Below are positions 1 through 7,466 of a stretch of DNA of 41,294 nucleotides, piece after piece. The stretch is from Cellvibrionales bacterium UBA5860. GTDB taxonomy: Bacteria > Pseudomonadota > Gammaproteobacteria > Pseudomonadales > Porticoccaceae. The notes under the pieces were generated by a model. The model made no database searches, had not been told where the DNA came from, and saw only the letters and a list, made by a program, of their open reading frames with translations. The stretch spans positions 55,816 through 97,109 of the forward strand of contig DJFY01000097.1 of assembly GCA_002431545.1 (NCBI GenBank), given 5' to 3'. Positions within the stretch are counted from its first letter, which is position 1. The number at the start of each line of letters is the position of its first letter. The translations under genes were made by a program, and so were the position numbers.

Positions 1-48
1 GATGAAATTAGCGTTCGATGAAAATAGCGTTTGATGAAAAAAGTCCAA
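1..48. repeat. Short 16-bp tandem repeat at the left edge
   Basis: Two near-identical 16-bp units beginning gatgaaa (1-16 and 17-32) differ at two positions. A third, diverged partial copy starts at 33 with gatgaaaa. The array begins at the window edge and may extend to the left. No coding frame or known element explains it. Confidence 0.6.
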
Positions 49-131
49 TCACTGGCAAACTGTGATAGACGCTAAAAACTGCAATCAAAGCGCGGACGCC
101 CAGGCCCAATTCAGAAAAAACGACTAACCGC

Positions 132-147
132 AATGTGTTTACACATT
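132..147. promoter_or_regulatory. Perfect palindrome, candidate operator
   Basis: AATGTG-TTTA-CACATT is a perfect 6-4-6 inverted repeat in otherwise non-coding DNA about 290 bp upstream of the SDR gene at 440. Its size and symmetry suit a dimeric repressor such as a TetR- or MarR-family protein. No regulator gene lies in the window, so the binding protein is unknown. The rest of 1-439 holds no convincing gene. Confidence 0.4.
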
Positions 148-350
148 TCAACGGTGGAATTTACGATGCCCCGGTAAAGCTGTCAATTAGCGCCCACGCT
201 TTTCAAATCTTCCCCGGTCGCCAACACGAAGGACAACGTCTCACCATGTCGCCGACAATACCAGTGAACGATGCAGGTGGGGTGGGGTTAACGAGGCGAG
301 TTCAGGAAATGCTGGACGAAGCTCACCAACGATGGAAGAATCGAGCGCGA

Positions 351-365
351 TAATAATGATTATCA
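351..365. promoter_or_regulatory. Putative Fur box upstream of the SDR gene
   Basis: The 15-mer taataatgattatca matches the 7-1-7 Fur consensus TGATAATNATTATCA at 13 of 14 defined positions. It lies about 75 bp upstream of the SDR start at 440, where a repressor could act on a promoter. Iron control of this gene is inference, since no clear -35/-10 pair was identified beside the site. Confidence 0.45.
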
Positions 366-439
366 GAGTACGCACTTCACCATGCAGCTCTAAACCACTA
401 CAACAAGTTACCACAACACTTATAAATCAGGAGGGTTTT

Positions 440-1195
440 ATGTCCAGTCTAGAGGGCAAAGTCGCACTGGTCACAGGTGCGGCGCGAGGTCAGGGTGCCG
501 CCGAGGCAAAACTATTCGCCGAAAGAGGCGCGCGCGTCATGCTCGCTGACGTACTCGACGAAGAGGGTAAAAAAACCGCTGCCGAACTCGGCGAGGCCGC
601 TGACTACATCCATCTCGATGTCACCGATGAATCCCAGTGGCAGGCCGCAGTCAAGGCTACCGTGGCAAAGTTCGGCAAGTTAACCGCGCTGGTCAACAAC
701 GCCGGTATCGCCGACATGAATGCGTTGACACAAATGTCGGTCGAGCAGTACATGAAGACCATTCAAATTAACCAGGTGGGCGTTTTTCTGGGCATGAAAA
801 ATGTTGCCGGTGCCATGCAGGAAGCCGGGGGTGGCGCAATCGTCAATATTTCATCCATCGCGGGCATGTTGGGCGCGGTAGGTGGCATCGCCTATTGCGC
901 CAGCAAGTTCGCAGTGCGCGGCATGACCAAGGTGGCGGCGCTGGAACTGGGTCCGCTTAATATTCGAGTCAACTCGATTCATCCCGGTGGCATCATGACC
1001 CGCATGCTGACCGACGCCGGACTCACATCCGACGGCGCCAACGACATGTTCTCGGCAGCTCCGGTGGGCCGCATCGGGCAACCCGAGGAGATGGCAGCAC
1101 TGGCCGCTTATCTGATTTCCGATGACAGCTCCTATTCTACGGGTTCGGAATTCGTCGCCGACGGCGGACTGACTGCAGGTTTCGCGCTGGAATAA
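440..1195 (+). CDS. Short-chain dehydrogenase, 3-alpha/20-beta-hydroxysteroid dehydrogenase-like
   Basis: This is a 251-residue classical SDR predicted to oxidise or reduce a secondary alcohol/ketone with NAD(H) in the cytoplasm. The cofactor motif TGAARGQG is at 12-19, NNAG at 86-89, and the catalytic triad is Ser139, Tyr152 and Lys156 (YCASK). Segments such as YIHLDVT, FAVRGMTK, ALELGPLNIRVNSIHPGG and DDSSYSTGSEFVADGG closely resemble the mycobacterial 20-beta-HSD Rv2002/FabG3. The start at 440 follows a strong ribosome site (aggaggg), and an upstream in-frame start at 332 has no such support. The gene converges on the HsaA-like monooxygenase gene and may belong to the same catabolic function. 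The true substrate may be any cyclic or bulky alcohol rather than a steroid. A Fur-like site lies upstream. Confidence 0.88.
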   Translation: MSSLEGKVALVTGAARGQGAAEAKLFAERGARVMLADVLDEEGKKTAAELGEAADYIHLDVTDESQWQAAVKATVAKFGKLTALVNNAGIADMNALTQMSVEQYMKTIQINQVGVFLGMKNVAGAMQEAGGGAIVNISSIAGMLGAVGGIAYCASKFAVRGMTKVAALELGPLNIRVNSIHPGGIMTRMLTDAGLTSDGANDMFSAAPVGRIGQPEEMAALAAYLISDDSSYSTGSEFVADGGLTAGFALE

Positions 1196-1227
1196 ACCAC
1201 TTAATTACAAGTTAACGAGCGGAGGCC

Positions 1228-2409
1228 CTAGCCTGCGGCATCCACCCCAAGGGTCAGGCTACCCTCCAGCTCGGCACTCGAATCGACATCGACGATGGCG
1301 TGACGCGTCGCCATCATGATATCTCGGTAATATTGTTGCAGGGCTTCACCATCGTAGGCAGCGTGGGCGCCGGCGCCAACAAATAGCCGATCAGCCGCTC
1401 TCCGGCACAATTCCGTGGCGTATGTTGCCTGCCAGCGAATGCGGGCCTGGGTAGGCATATCCGGCGGCGTTCTTTCCTGCGCGACCTGGTCAAAGGCACG
1501 ACAGTTGAGATCCAGCAAGGACTCGGCGCAGACAATCTCTCCGGTCGCTTCGGCGACGCGACGTTGGATACCGGCACTGCGCGCTTTGGCGCCAGCGCCT
1601 TCTCCACTGTAGATATCGGGCCTGACTCGCGTGCGCTCGACAAACAGCTCAAGCATCTCTTTCGCCATACCCAGTATGCTACCCGCCAGTTGGGTGCCAA
1701 GACTGCATAAGACCGGCACGAAATAGTGTCCGCTCTGTTGCGCGGCTGCATGCGGGCTGTGACCGGTAAACAGCTTACCTGTCGGCATCGCGCGATGTTC
1801 GGGCACAAAGACATCGTGCAGCAGAATATCCTTGGAGCCGCTGCCATGCATGCCGAGCGTATACCAGGTGTCGTCGACCTCGACATCGCTCCTGGGAACA
1901 ATCACGTGCAGACTTTGCGGACCACTTACGCCATCGGCGCGCGCGGCACCGATCAACAGCCAGGGTGAGTGATCGACACCCGAGCAGTATTGCCAGCGAC
2001 CGCTCACGCGCCATCCGCCCTCTTCTGGTCTGAACTGCCCCTGGGATGCCAGGGTGCCGGCAATCATGATATCCGGTCCGTCTGCGAAAACCTCTTCGCG
2101 GCAGGCATCTGAGAAACCTGCAGAGACCCAGCTGTGGGCCCCACACACCATCATGACCCAACTCGTTGCAGGACAGGCCCGGGCAGTTTCCATGCAGGCG
2201 AATACCTGGGATCGCAGTGGCGCCTCAAAACCACCATTGGGCGCCGGCACCAGCAGGCGCATCAGGCCTGCGGCCTTGATAGCCGAGATCGACTCTGTCG
2301 CGACGCTTCGGGCGCGTTCGGTATCTTCGCGATGGCTCCGCAGTTGGGGCATCACCCCATCAATGACTGGCCCAAACTGGGCGATTTCCGGTGTTTTCAG
2401 TGAAGCCAC
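1228..2409 (-). CDS. HsaA-like flavin-dependent monooxygenase (acyl-CoA dehydrogenase fold)
   Basis: This 393-residue protein has an acyl-CoA dehydrogenase fold but matches the group D, two-component flavin monooxygenases (HsaA, HpaB-C2 and DszC types) rather than true acyl-CoA dehydrogenases. The segments SGVDHSPW, IVPRSDVEVDDTWYTLGMHGSGS and DVFVPEHR align well with HsaA, which hydroxylates a phenolic seco-steroid in actinobacterial steroid catabolism. Such enzymes need reduced flavin from a separate reductase, and none is visible nearby. The start is GTG at 2409, chosen because AGGAGGG lies five bases upstream. It is the last gene of a minus-strand run with the luciferase-like oxidoreductase (37-bp gap) and HSD10-type dehydrogenases. 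Family assignment is firm; the substrate is inferred only as cyclic. Confidence 0.85.
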   Translation of the reverse strand: MASLKTPEIAQFGPVIDGVMPQLRSHREDTERARSVATESISAIKAAGLMRLLVPAPNGGFEAPLRSQVFACMETARACPATSWVMMVCGAHSWVSAGFSDACREEVFADGPDIMIAGTLASQGQFRPEEGGWRVSGRWQYCSGVDHSPWLLIGAARADGVSGPQSLHVIVPRSDVEVDDTWYTLGMHGSGSKDILLHDVFVPEHRAMPTGKLFTGHSPHAAAQQSGHYFVPVLCSLGTQLAGSILGMAKEMLELFVERTRVRPDIYSGEGAGAKARSAGIQRRVAEATGEIVCAESLLDLNCRAFDQVAQERTPPDMPTQARIRWQATYATELCRRAADRLFVGAGAHAAYDGEALQQYYRDIMMATRHAIVDVDSSAELEGSLTLGVDAAG

Positions 2410-2446
2410 TCAAACCCTCCTAACGAAACACAACCGACACACGCGT

Positions 2447-3415
2447 TTAACGCGGCGCCAACAATTCAATTGCCTTGCGTGTCGCAACCAGTCGATCCTC
2501 GTTCACCGGACTGACCGCCAGCACGGGCATGCCCGCGCCTGCCTCGTGAAAAGCCGCCAATTGCTCCCGGCATTGCGACGCGGGGCCAAAGACACACACC
2601 TGCTCCACCATTCTGTCGCTGACCCGGGTCGCGGCCAGCCTGCGGTCACGATCCCGCCAGGCCTGTTCCAGGGCAGCTACTTCCGCTTCGAACCCACTGG
2701 CGCGCCATTGCTTGCGATAGTTGGGCATCTGGGCAAAAAACGCCAGATTGTAACGGGCAGCGGACATGGCGGCGTCCTCGTCATCGCAGACAAAGGTGGG
2801 AATACTCATAACGCAATCGATATCATCCGGGTCCTTGCCAACACCTTTGGCGGACTGTTTGGCGATGTCCACCAGCGTTGGCAGGTAGGAGCGCCCGGTG
2901 AGGAAGGGCATAATGCCATCGGCCTCGACGCCGCCCACTTCCGCGCTTTCAGGGGTCAATGCCGCCACCAGCACTTGCGAGTCATAGGAAGTCGGGCGGG
3001 GCCGAAACAGCCCTTTGCCGCCCTCGCCCCCCAGGTACCGCTTGACGCTACGCGCGTACTCGCGCAGGTACTCCCGGGGTTTATCCATGACGATACCCAA
3101 TGACTGAAGTACCGCCTTGTGACTCATGCCCAGACCGAGGATCAGACGACCTTCGGTGAGCTCGGTCAGCGTCCAGGCAGTCATTGCCGCCAGATAAGGG
3201 TGGCGGAAATAGATATTGGCGATATTGGTACCGACCTTGATGGTGTTTGTCGCTGCGCCGATGGCAAGAGCGTTGGCGAGCGCATCGCCAGCACCCTCGT
3301 TCACCAGCATGGCGTCGAAACCGTGGTCTTCTGCCAGTTTACCGAGGGCGACAAACTCCTGTGGCGGGGCATCCGTGACGGTTGAAAGAACCAATCCGAG
3401 GCGGTGGCGAGTCAT
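2447..3415 (-). CDS. Luciferase-like (LLM class) flavin oxidoreductase
   Basis: This is a 322-residue protein of the bacterial luciferase-like superfamily (TIM barrel, FMN- or F420-dependent). Recognisable segments include KLAEDHGFDAMLVNE near the N-terminus, IGAATNTIKVGTNIANIYFRHP and LTEGRLILGLGMSH, which are typical of the cofactor-binding half. A C-terminal part (VCVFGPASQCREQLAAFHEAG) is also typical of this family. Members oxidise or monooxygenate diverse ketones and alcohols; whether this one uses F420 or FMN cannot be decided by eye. The ATG at 3415 is preceded by gggag. It sits between an HSD10-type SDR and the HsaA-like monooxygenase with gaps of 62 and 37 bp, suggesting one transcript and a shared oxidative pathway. 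Confidence 0.82.
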   Translation of the reverse strand: MTRHRLGLVLSTVTDAPPQEFVALGKLAEDHGFDAMLVNEGAGDALANALAIGAATNTIKVGTNIANIYFRHPYLAAMTAWTLTELTEGRLILGLGMSHKAVLQSLGIVMDKPREYLREYARSVKRYLGGEGGKGLFRPRPTSYDSQVLVAALTPESAEVGGVEADGIMPFLTGRSYLPTLVDIAKQSAKGVGKDPDDIDCVMSIPTFVCDDEDAAMSAARYNLAFFAQMPNYRKQWRASGFEAEVAALEQAWRDRDRRLAATRVSDRMVEQVCVFGPASQCREQLAAFHEAGAGMPVLAVSPVNEDRLVATRKAIELLAPR

Positions 3416-3477
3416 TATTGTTCTCCCTGCTCGATCTCAGGCTTTCGCGCTGCCTCCCGGCGGAAACGGCGCCTTAC

Positions 3478-4248
3478 CTATAACATCATAGACATTCGTA
3501 TGGCGCCGTCCAGGCGAATTACTTCGCCATTGAGCATTGAATTCTCGACAATGTGGCAGGCCATCCGGGCAAATTCAGCCGGCTTGCCAGGGCGCTTGGG
3601 AAAGGGTACCAGAGAAACCATTTTATCGACTCCCGCTTCGCCGACCTCGCTGCGCGCCAGCGGGGTATCGAAAAACCCAGGAGCGATGGTCATCACCCTG
3701 ATACCGTAATTGGCCAGATCCCGCGCCATGGGCAAGGTCATACCGGCAACACCGGCTTTGGCGGCAGCGTAAGCCGTATCCCCCACCGGGCCGTCGAAAG
3801 CAAAAATCGAGGCAACGTTGACGAACACGCCGCGCTCACCATCCTCGTTCAGGGGCTCCAGCGATGCGATGTCCGTGGCGGCGAGACGACAGACATCGAA
3901 GGTGCCAGTGAGATTAACGTTGACCACCCGCATAAAATCTTCGAGGGGATGCGGTCCCTTGCGGCTGGTAATCTTGCGGCCAATGCCAATGCCGGCGACA
4001 TTCATAACAATGCGGGCAACGCCCAGTTTTTCTTTCACCGTAGCCATGGCTGCGGCGACACTGTCGGAATCGGCCACATCCACCTTGACCGCGATACCAC
4101 CCACCTCATCGGCGATGGCTTTGGCCAGATCTTCGTTTAAATCCAGCACCGCCACTTTGGCGCCTTTTGCCGCCAGCGCGCGCACAGTGTCGGCACCGAG
4201 ACCGGAAGCGCCTCCGGTAACGATGGCAATTTGATCTTTGATTTCCAT
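3478..4248 (-). CDS. HSD10-type short-chain dehydrogenase (3-hydroxyacyl-CoA dehydrogenase-like)
   Basis: A 256-residue SDR strongly resembling HSD17B10/type II 3-hydroxyacyl-CoA dehydrogenases, which oxidise 3-hydroxyacyl-CoA (and some hydroxysteroids) with NAD+. It has TGGASGLG at 11-18, an NVAG variant of NNAG at 83-86, and Ser147, Tyr160 and Lys164 (YAAAK) as catalytic residues. The HSD10 signatures NEDGERGVFVNVAS, MTLPMARDLANYGIRVMTIAPG, VPFPKRPGKPAEFA and NGEVIRLDGAIRM are all present. The ATG at 4248 has an aggag site six bases upstream. It is a paralogue of the intact gene at 4562-5326 and of the remnant between them. The context suggests beta-oxidation-like processing of the side chain or ring-opened CoA ester of a cyclic substrate. 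Confidence 0.87.
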   Translation of the reverse strand: MEIKDQIAIVTGGASGLGADTVRALAAKGAKVAVLDLNEDLAKAIADEVGGIAVKVDVADSDSVAAAMATVKEKLGVARIVMNVAGIGIGRKITSRKGPHPLEDFMRVVNVNLTGTFDVCRLAATDIASLEPLNEDGERGVFVNVASIFAFDGPVGDTAYAAAKAGVAGMTLPMARDLANYGIRVMTIAPGFFDTPLARSEVGEAGVDKMVSLVPFPKRPGKPAEFARMACHIVENSMLNGEVIRLDGAIRMSMML

Positions 4249-4307
4249 CCTGATCTCCTGTATTAACTAATCAAAAATGACAAGCTTTATAAATAAAAAA
4301 TTCATAA

Positions 4308-4533
4308 TTAGGTGGCGCGCAAGCCCGCATCGAACCGGATCACCTCGCCATTGAGCATGGGATTCTCGCTAATCTGCAAGGCCAGCCTGCTAAGCTCTGC
4401 CGGTTTGCCGGCCGACCTGGGAAACGGCACCATATCAACCGCAGTATCCGGATCAGCGCGTAGTAATTCCGCAGCCAGCGCCGAGACCGGATGCGCCGCC
4501 AGTGATGACGACGCTTGTATTTTTTACATCCAT
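4308..4533 (-). pseudogene. Internally deleted HSD10-type SDR remnant
   Basis: Two fragments of one SDR gene lie back to back in different frames. From the ATG at 4533 (with aggaag upstream) the frame encodes MDVKNTSVVITGGASGLGAG, the N-terminal Rossmann motif of an HSD10-type SDR, then stops after six more codons. A second frame running to the stop at 4308-4310 encodes the last part of the same family: VDMVPFPRSAGKPAEL followed by NPMLNGEVIRFDAG. About 500 bp encoding the middle, including the Ser-Tyr-Lys active site, is missing. The junction lies near a GCGCTGGC stretch, which could be where the two ends recombined. The intact paralogues flank it on both sides in the same orientation. The remnant cannot make an active enzyme. 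The family identity of both halves is clear; the deletion mechanism is inference. Confidence 0.85.
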
Positions 4534-4561
4534 TGCACTCTTCCTAAGAGCAGACGGATCC

Positions 4562-5326
4562 TCAACCAGCGCCCAGGCGCACGGCACCGTCAATGCGAAT
4601 CATCTCGCCGTTGAGCATGGTGTTCTCGGCAATCTGTTGCACCAGCGCGCCGAATTCCAGCGGGTTACCCCAGCGTTTGGGAAAGGGTACGGTGGGAATA
4701 ATGCTGTCGATCCACTCCTGGGGAATGCCGGAGGCCAGAGGCGTTTCAAACATGCCTGGTGCAATGGTCACGACGCGGATGCCGTACTGAGCCAGATCCC
4801 GGGCCATGGGCAGCGCCAGGCCCTGCACCCCGGCCTTGGAGGCGGCATAAGCCGCCTGCCCGATGGGACCATCCTGGGCTACCACGGAAGCGATATTAAC
4901 GATCACTCCGCGCTCGCCATCTTCATTAAGGGCTTCTGCCCTGGTCAGACGGTGTGCCACGATACGCGCAACATTGAAGGTGCCGGTCAGGTTCACCGCG
5001 ATCACCCTTTCAAACTCCTCCAGCGGGTGCGGCGCCTTGTCGTTTGCCGTACGAATCGCCACATCGATACCCGCGGCATTTAACAGAATGCGTGGCGTAC
5101 CCAGGGTATCGACCACTTTATCAACCGCAGCTTCTACCGAAGGACCATCAACCACATCGCATTCCAGGGCCATGCCTCCCAGCTCGGCAGCGAGCTCCTC
5201 AGCCAAAGCGCCGTTTCTATCCAGCAGGGCGCATTTTGCCCCCGCTTTGGTCAGCACGCGCGCTGCACCGGCGCCGAGGCCGGAAGCACCACCAGTTATT
5301 AACGCCACTTGTCCGTCTACGTTCAT
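4562..5326 (-). CDS. HSD10-type short-chain dehydrogenase, second intact paralogue
   Basis: This is a 254-residue SDR with TGGASGLGAG at 11-20, NAAG at 83-86 and catalytic Ser147, Tyr160 and Lys164 (YAASK), in the same register as the paralogue at 3478-4248. HSD10 signatures include NEDGERGVIVNIAS, LALPMARDLAQYGIRVVTIAPGMFETPLA, VPFPKRWGNPLEFG and NGEMIRIDGAVR. The predicted reaction is NAD+-dependent oxidation of a 3-hydroxyacyl-CoA or related alcohol. The start chosen is the ATG at 5326 after gatgaggt; a longer frame from 5398 adds 24 residues with no homology. It heads the tandem SDR group, 28 bp before the deleted remnant. Divergence from its sister suggests a distinct chain length or ring substrate, but this is not shown. 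Confidence 0.87.
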   Translation of the reverse strand: MNVDGQVALITGGASGLGAGAARVLTKAGAKCALLDRNGALAEELAAELGGMALECDVVDGPSVEAAVDKVVDTLGTPRILLNAAGIDVAIRTANDKAPHPLEEFERVIAVNLTGTFNVARIVAHRLTRAEALNEDGERGVIVNIASVVAQDGPIGQAAYAASKAGVQGLALPMARDLAQYGIRVVTIAPGMFETPLASGIPQEWIDSIIPTVPFPKRWGNPLEFGALVQQIAENTMLNGEMIRIDGAVRLGAG

Positions 5327-5488
5327 TGTTACCTCATCAGCATGTTGGAGTCTGCGATCTAAATTTGTCTGCCGGCAGCATACCAAAGCGGATGCCAAAC
5401 TTACCTATACACGCCGGGTTTGCGCTGTCCGCGGAAGCCGTCGGGAGTAGCAGTGCTGGCATATTTGCGTTGCCGGCGTATATCTCCC

Positions 5489-6769
5489 TTAGCGAATCGC
5501 GGGCGCGGGGTTGGCGTGCCGCGGCGCGGCCCACCAAAGCAACACGGGGGACACCAGGGCAAGAACAACGCTTACCCATAACATTGCGGCGTAGCCGCCG
5601 GTGAGATCAAACAAAAAGCCGCCCAGCCAGGCACCTAGCGCCGCGCCCATAGACCCACTAATCGCCAGAGTGCCAAATATGGTGGGGAAAAAAGGGCTGG
5701 CAAACAGATCCCTGGACGTAGCGGGAAAGATCGGCGCGTTGGCTCCGTAGCCCAGACCGACACAGACCGCAAAAGCCACCGCCACCCAGAGCGCAAGTAT
5801 CGAGGCGAGATAAACCAGCGCCACGACCGCCATAAGATTAAATACCGCAGCCAGCGTATAGGTCACCTCGCGGCCGATGCGATCGGACAGCCGCCCCCAG
5901 AAAAGCTGGCCGACAATACTAGAAACACCAATGATGCCGGCAATAAACGAACTTTCGGTTTTGTCGATGCCCTGATCGACCATGTAGGCGAACTGGTGGA
6001 TCAACAAAATCTGCGCCACACAGGCGCCGGTGAAAAAGCATCCCCCGGCAAGCCAGAACCGGGGTGAGGCAAGCGCCGTATGCAAAACCCAATCGTGGTA
6101 CAGCGGCGTTTCGAGCGCCGCTTCTGGAGAATCTGTCCCGCTTGCGACATTATCATCCGTGGACGCCGCTACCGGCCCATTAACCGGCGCGGACACCGGG
6201 GGCAGCTTCAAAAGAAATAACGCTGCGGGGACGATCCATATCGGCCCGATAGCGGATAACACCAGGAAAGCGCCGCGCCAGCTAAATGCTTCGACCAAAA
6301 GGTTGATAATTGGCACGCCGACGAGAATGCCAAAGCCGACGCCGCCAAGGGCGAACCCCAAAGCGGTGCCTAAATTGTCCCCATACCAACGCTCGACGCA
6401 GACGATAAACGGCACCCAACCCGCCATGGCTATGCCCGCGGCACTGATAACCCCGAAAGTGATGTACAGCTGCCACCAGTTCTGCACCTGGGAAGTCAGG
6501 GCCATGCCGACGGTAAACAAAATGCCACCCAGAGCGATGACACGATGCGCGCCATAGCGCTCGATAAGCCGACCAATAAAGGGTCCGGAGAGACCGTGAA
6601 CCACGCTCACCACCGAGATTGCGCCCGCTGTCAACGAACGACTCCAACCCATATCTTCGACCAGGGCCACGAGAAAAACCGCATAGGCAAACCAGACACC
6701 GTAGACGACGCCCAGCGTGATAAACGCTACGAGCACGGCAACGGGCCCGTGAAACCCCCGAATTGGCAT
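5489..6769 (-). CDS. Major facilitator superfamily transporter (OFA/monocarboxylate type)
   Basis: This is a 426-residue inner-membrane carrier with about 12 hydrophobic segments in two six-helix halves split by a hydrophilic loop near residues 195-225. GPFIGRLIERYG in the first half and GQLFWGRLSDRIGREV in the second correspond to the MFS loop 2-3 and 8-9 motifs. The overall pattern is like oxalate/formate antiporter and monocarboxylate MFS members. ATG 6769 is preferred over ATG 6775, because the aagga ribosome site lies six bases before the former and directly abuts the latter. It is upstream of the SDR/monooxygenase run on the same strand (162-bp gap), so uptake of the pathway substrate or an organic acid is a reasonable guess. 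Confidence 0.83.
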   Translation of the reverse strand: MPIRGFHGPVAVLVAFITLGVVYGVWFAYAVFLVALVEDMGWSRSLTAGAISVVSVVHGLSGPFIGRLIERYGAHRVIALGGILFTVGMALTSQVQNWWQLYITFGVISAAGIAMAGWVPFIVCVERWYGDNLGTALGFALGGVGFGILVGVPIINLLVEAFSWRGAFLVLSAIGPIWIVPAALFLLKLPPVSAPVNGPVAASTDDNVASGTDSPEAALETPLYHDWVLHTALASPRFWLAGGCFFTGACVAQILLIHQFAYMVDQGIDKTESSFIAGIIGVSSIVGQLFWGRLSDRIGREVTYTLAAVFNLMAVVALVYLASILALWVAVAFAVCVGLGYGANAPIFPATSRDLFASPFFPTIFGTLAISGSMGAALGAWLGGFLFDLTGGYAAMLWVSVVLALVSPVLLWWAAPRHANPAPAIR

Positions 6770-6775
6770 GAGCAT

Positions 6776-7392
6776 TCCTTATTAAAACGGATGTAATGCG
6801 AAAAACTGTGGCCCCCGAGCCTGGTGCAACGCAGGCCACTTGGGCGCGCAGGCGCGGAACAATGGCGATCCTCGGTTATTACAGAATCCTTGTGCCCCCG
6901 AAACAGGCGGCTGCGCACCTTAAAACTACGTGCTGGGTAGTGGTCTAACGCTGGTTCGCGATTGTTATATGCTCCTGATAAGCCTCTCGACCATAAGAAA
7001 AGAAGCCCATCGACCCGAGCTACGGCAACGCCATCGAAGCCACACCTCAAGACCGCCACACGCAGCCAAACACCCGAGAGCGCAACTAGAACAAACCAGT
7101 TAATCCACTTGTCTGGAAAGTGTCAACCACAACGGAGCAGCTCTGCAACCCTGTATCGGTTTTTCCATCGCCAGCAACTACTGCGTCGAAGCAATATCCA
7201 GTGAGTATCAACTGGCCCAGTTTGATAGATGCAAAAATGTCCCGGCCGCGAAAATTTCTGGCTCGACAACTCGCGCCAGCCCGATCCTACCCGCTCAAGC
7301 TTTGAGCAGCGCTCAGCGTGTGCCCTCGTAGTCCATGCGTGCAGGCGACAGCGCTCGAACCAGGCAGCACCGATCTTTCATCCCGATCCGCT
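6776..7392. other. Long intergenic region with no recognised gene
   Basis: About 620 bp between the MFS gene start and the structured element next to der. Open frames here, including a minus-strand one of 110 codons at 6727-7059, show no protein family resemblance and no ribosome site, so I do not call them. No tRNA-like fold or clear terminator was seen. It presumably holds the promoter of the MFS gene, but no convincing -35/-10 pair was identified. Confidence 0.5.
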
Positions 7393-7466
7393 GCATCGCA
7401 GCGAAACTGTGCTGCAATTTGTTTAAAGTTTCGACGAGGCCCCTATAAGCGAAGTGACTGCGATGC
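7393..7466 (-). other. Nested inverted repeats abutting the der stop codon
   Basis: Outer arms gcatcgcag (7393-7401) and ctgcgatgc (7458-7466) are perfect 9-bp complements. Inner arms cgaaact (7402-7408) and agtttcg (7427-7433) are perfect 7-bp complements. In the der transcript this gives a two-part hairpin starting directly after the stop codon. It has no T tract, so it may be an RNA-stabilising 3' structure, a Rho-associated end or a protein site rather than an intrinsic terminator. Confidence 0.45.

Noticed and set aside
135..353. A 72-codon plus-strand frame before the SDR gene
   Set aside because: No ribosome site, no family resemblance, and it overlaps the palindrome and the Fur-like site.
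332..439. N-terminal extension of the SDR gene at 440
   Set aside because: No homology in the extension and no ribosome site, while ATG 440 has a strong one and gives the family N-terminus.
2054..3103. A 349-codon plus-strand frame
   Set aside because: It runs antisense through the HsaA-like and luciferase-like genes and their gap, with no domain-like sequence.
6727..7059. A 110-codon minus-strand frame overlapping the MFS start
   Set aside because: No recognisable protein features and no ribosome site; it overlaps the well-supported MFS start.
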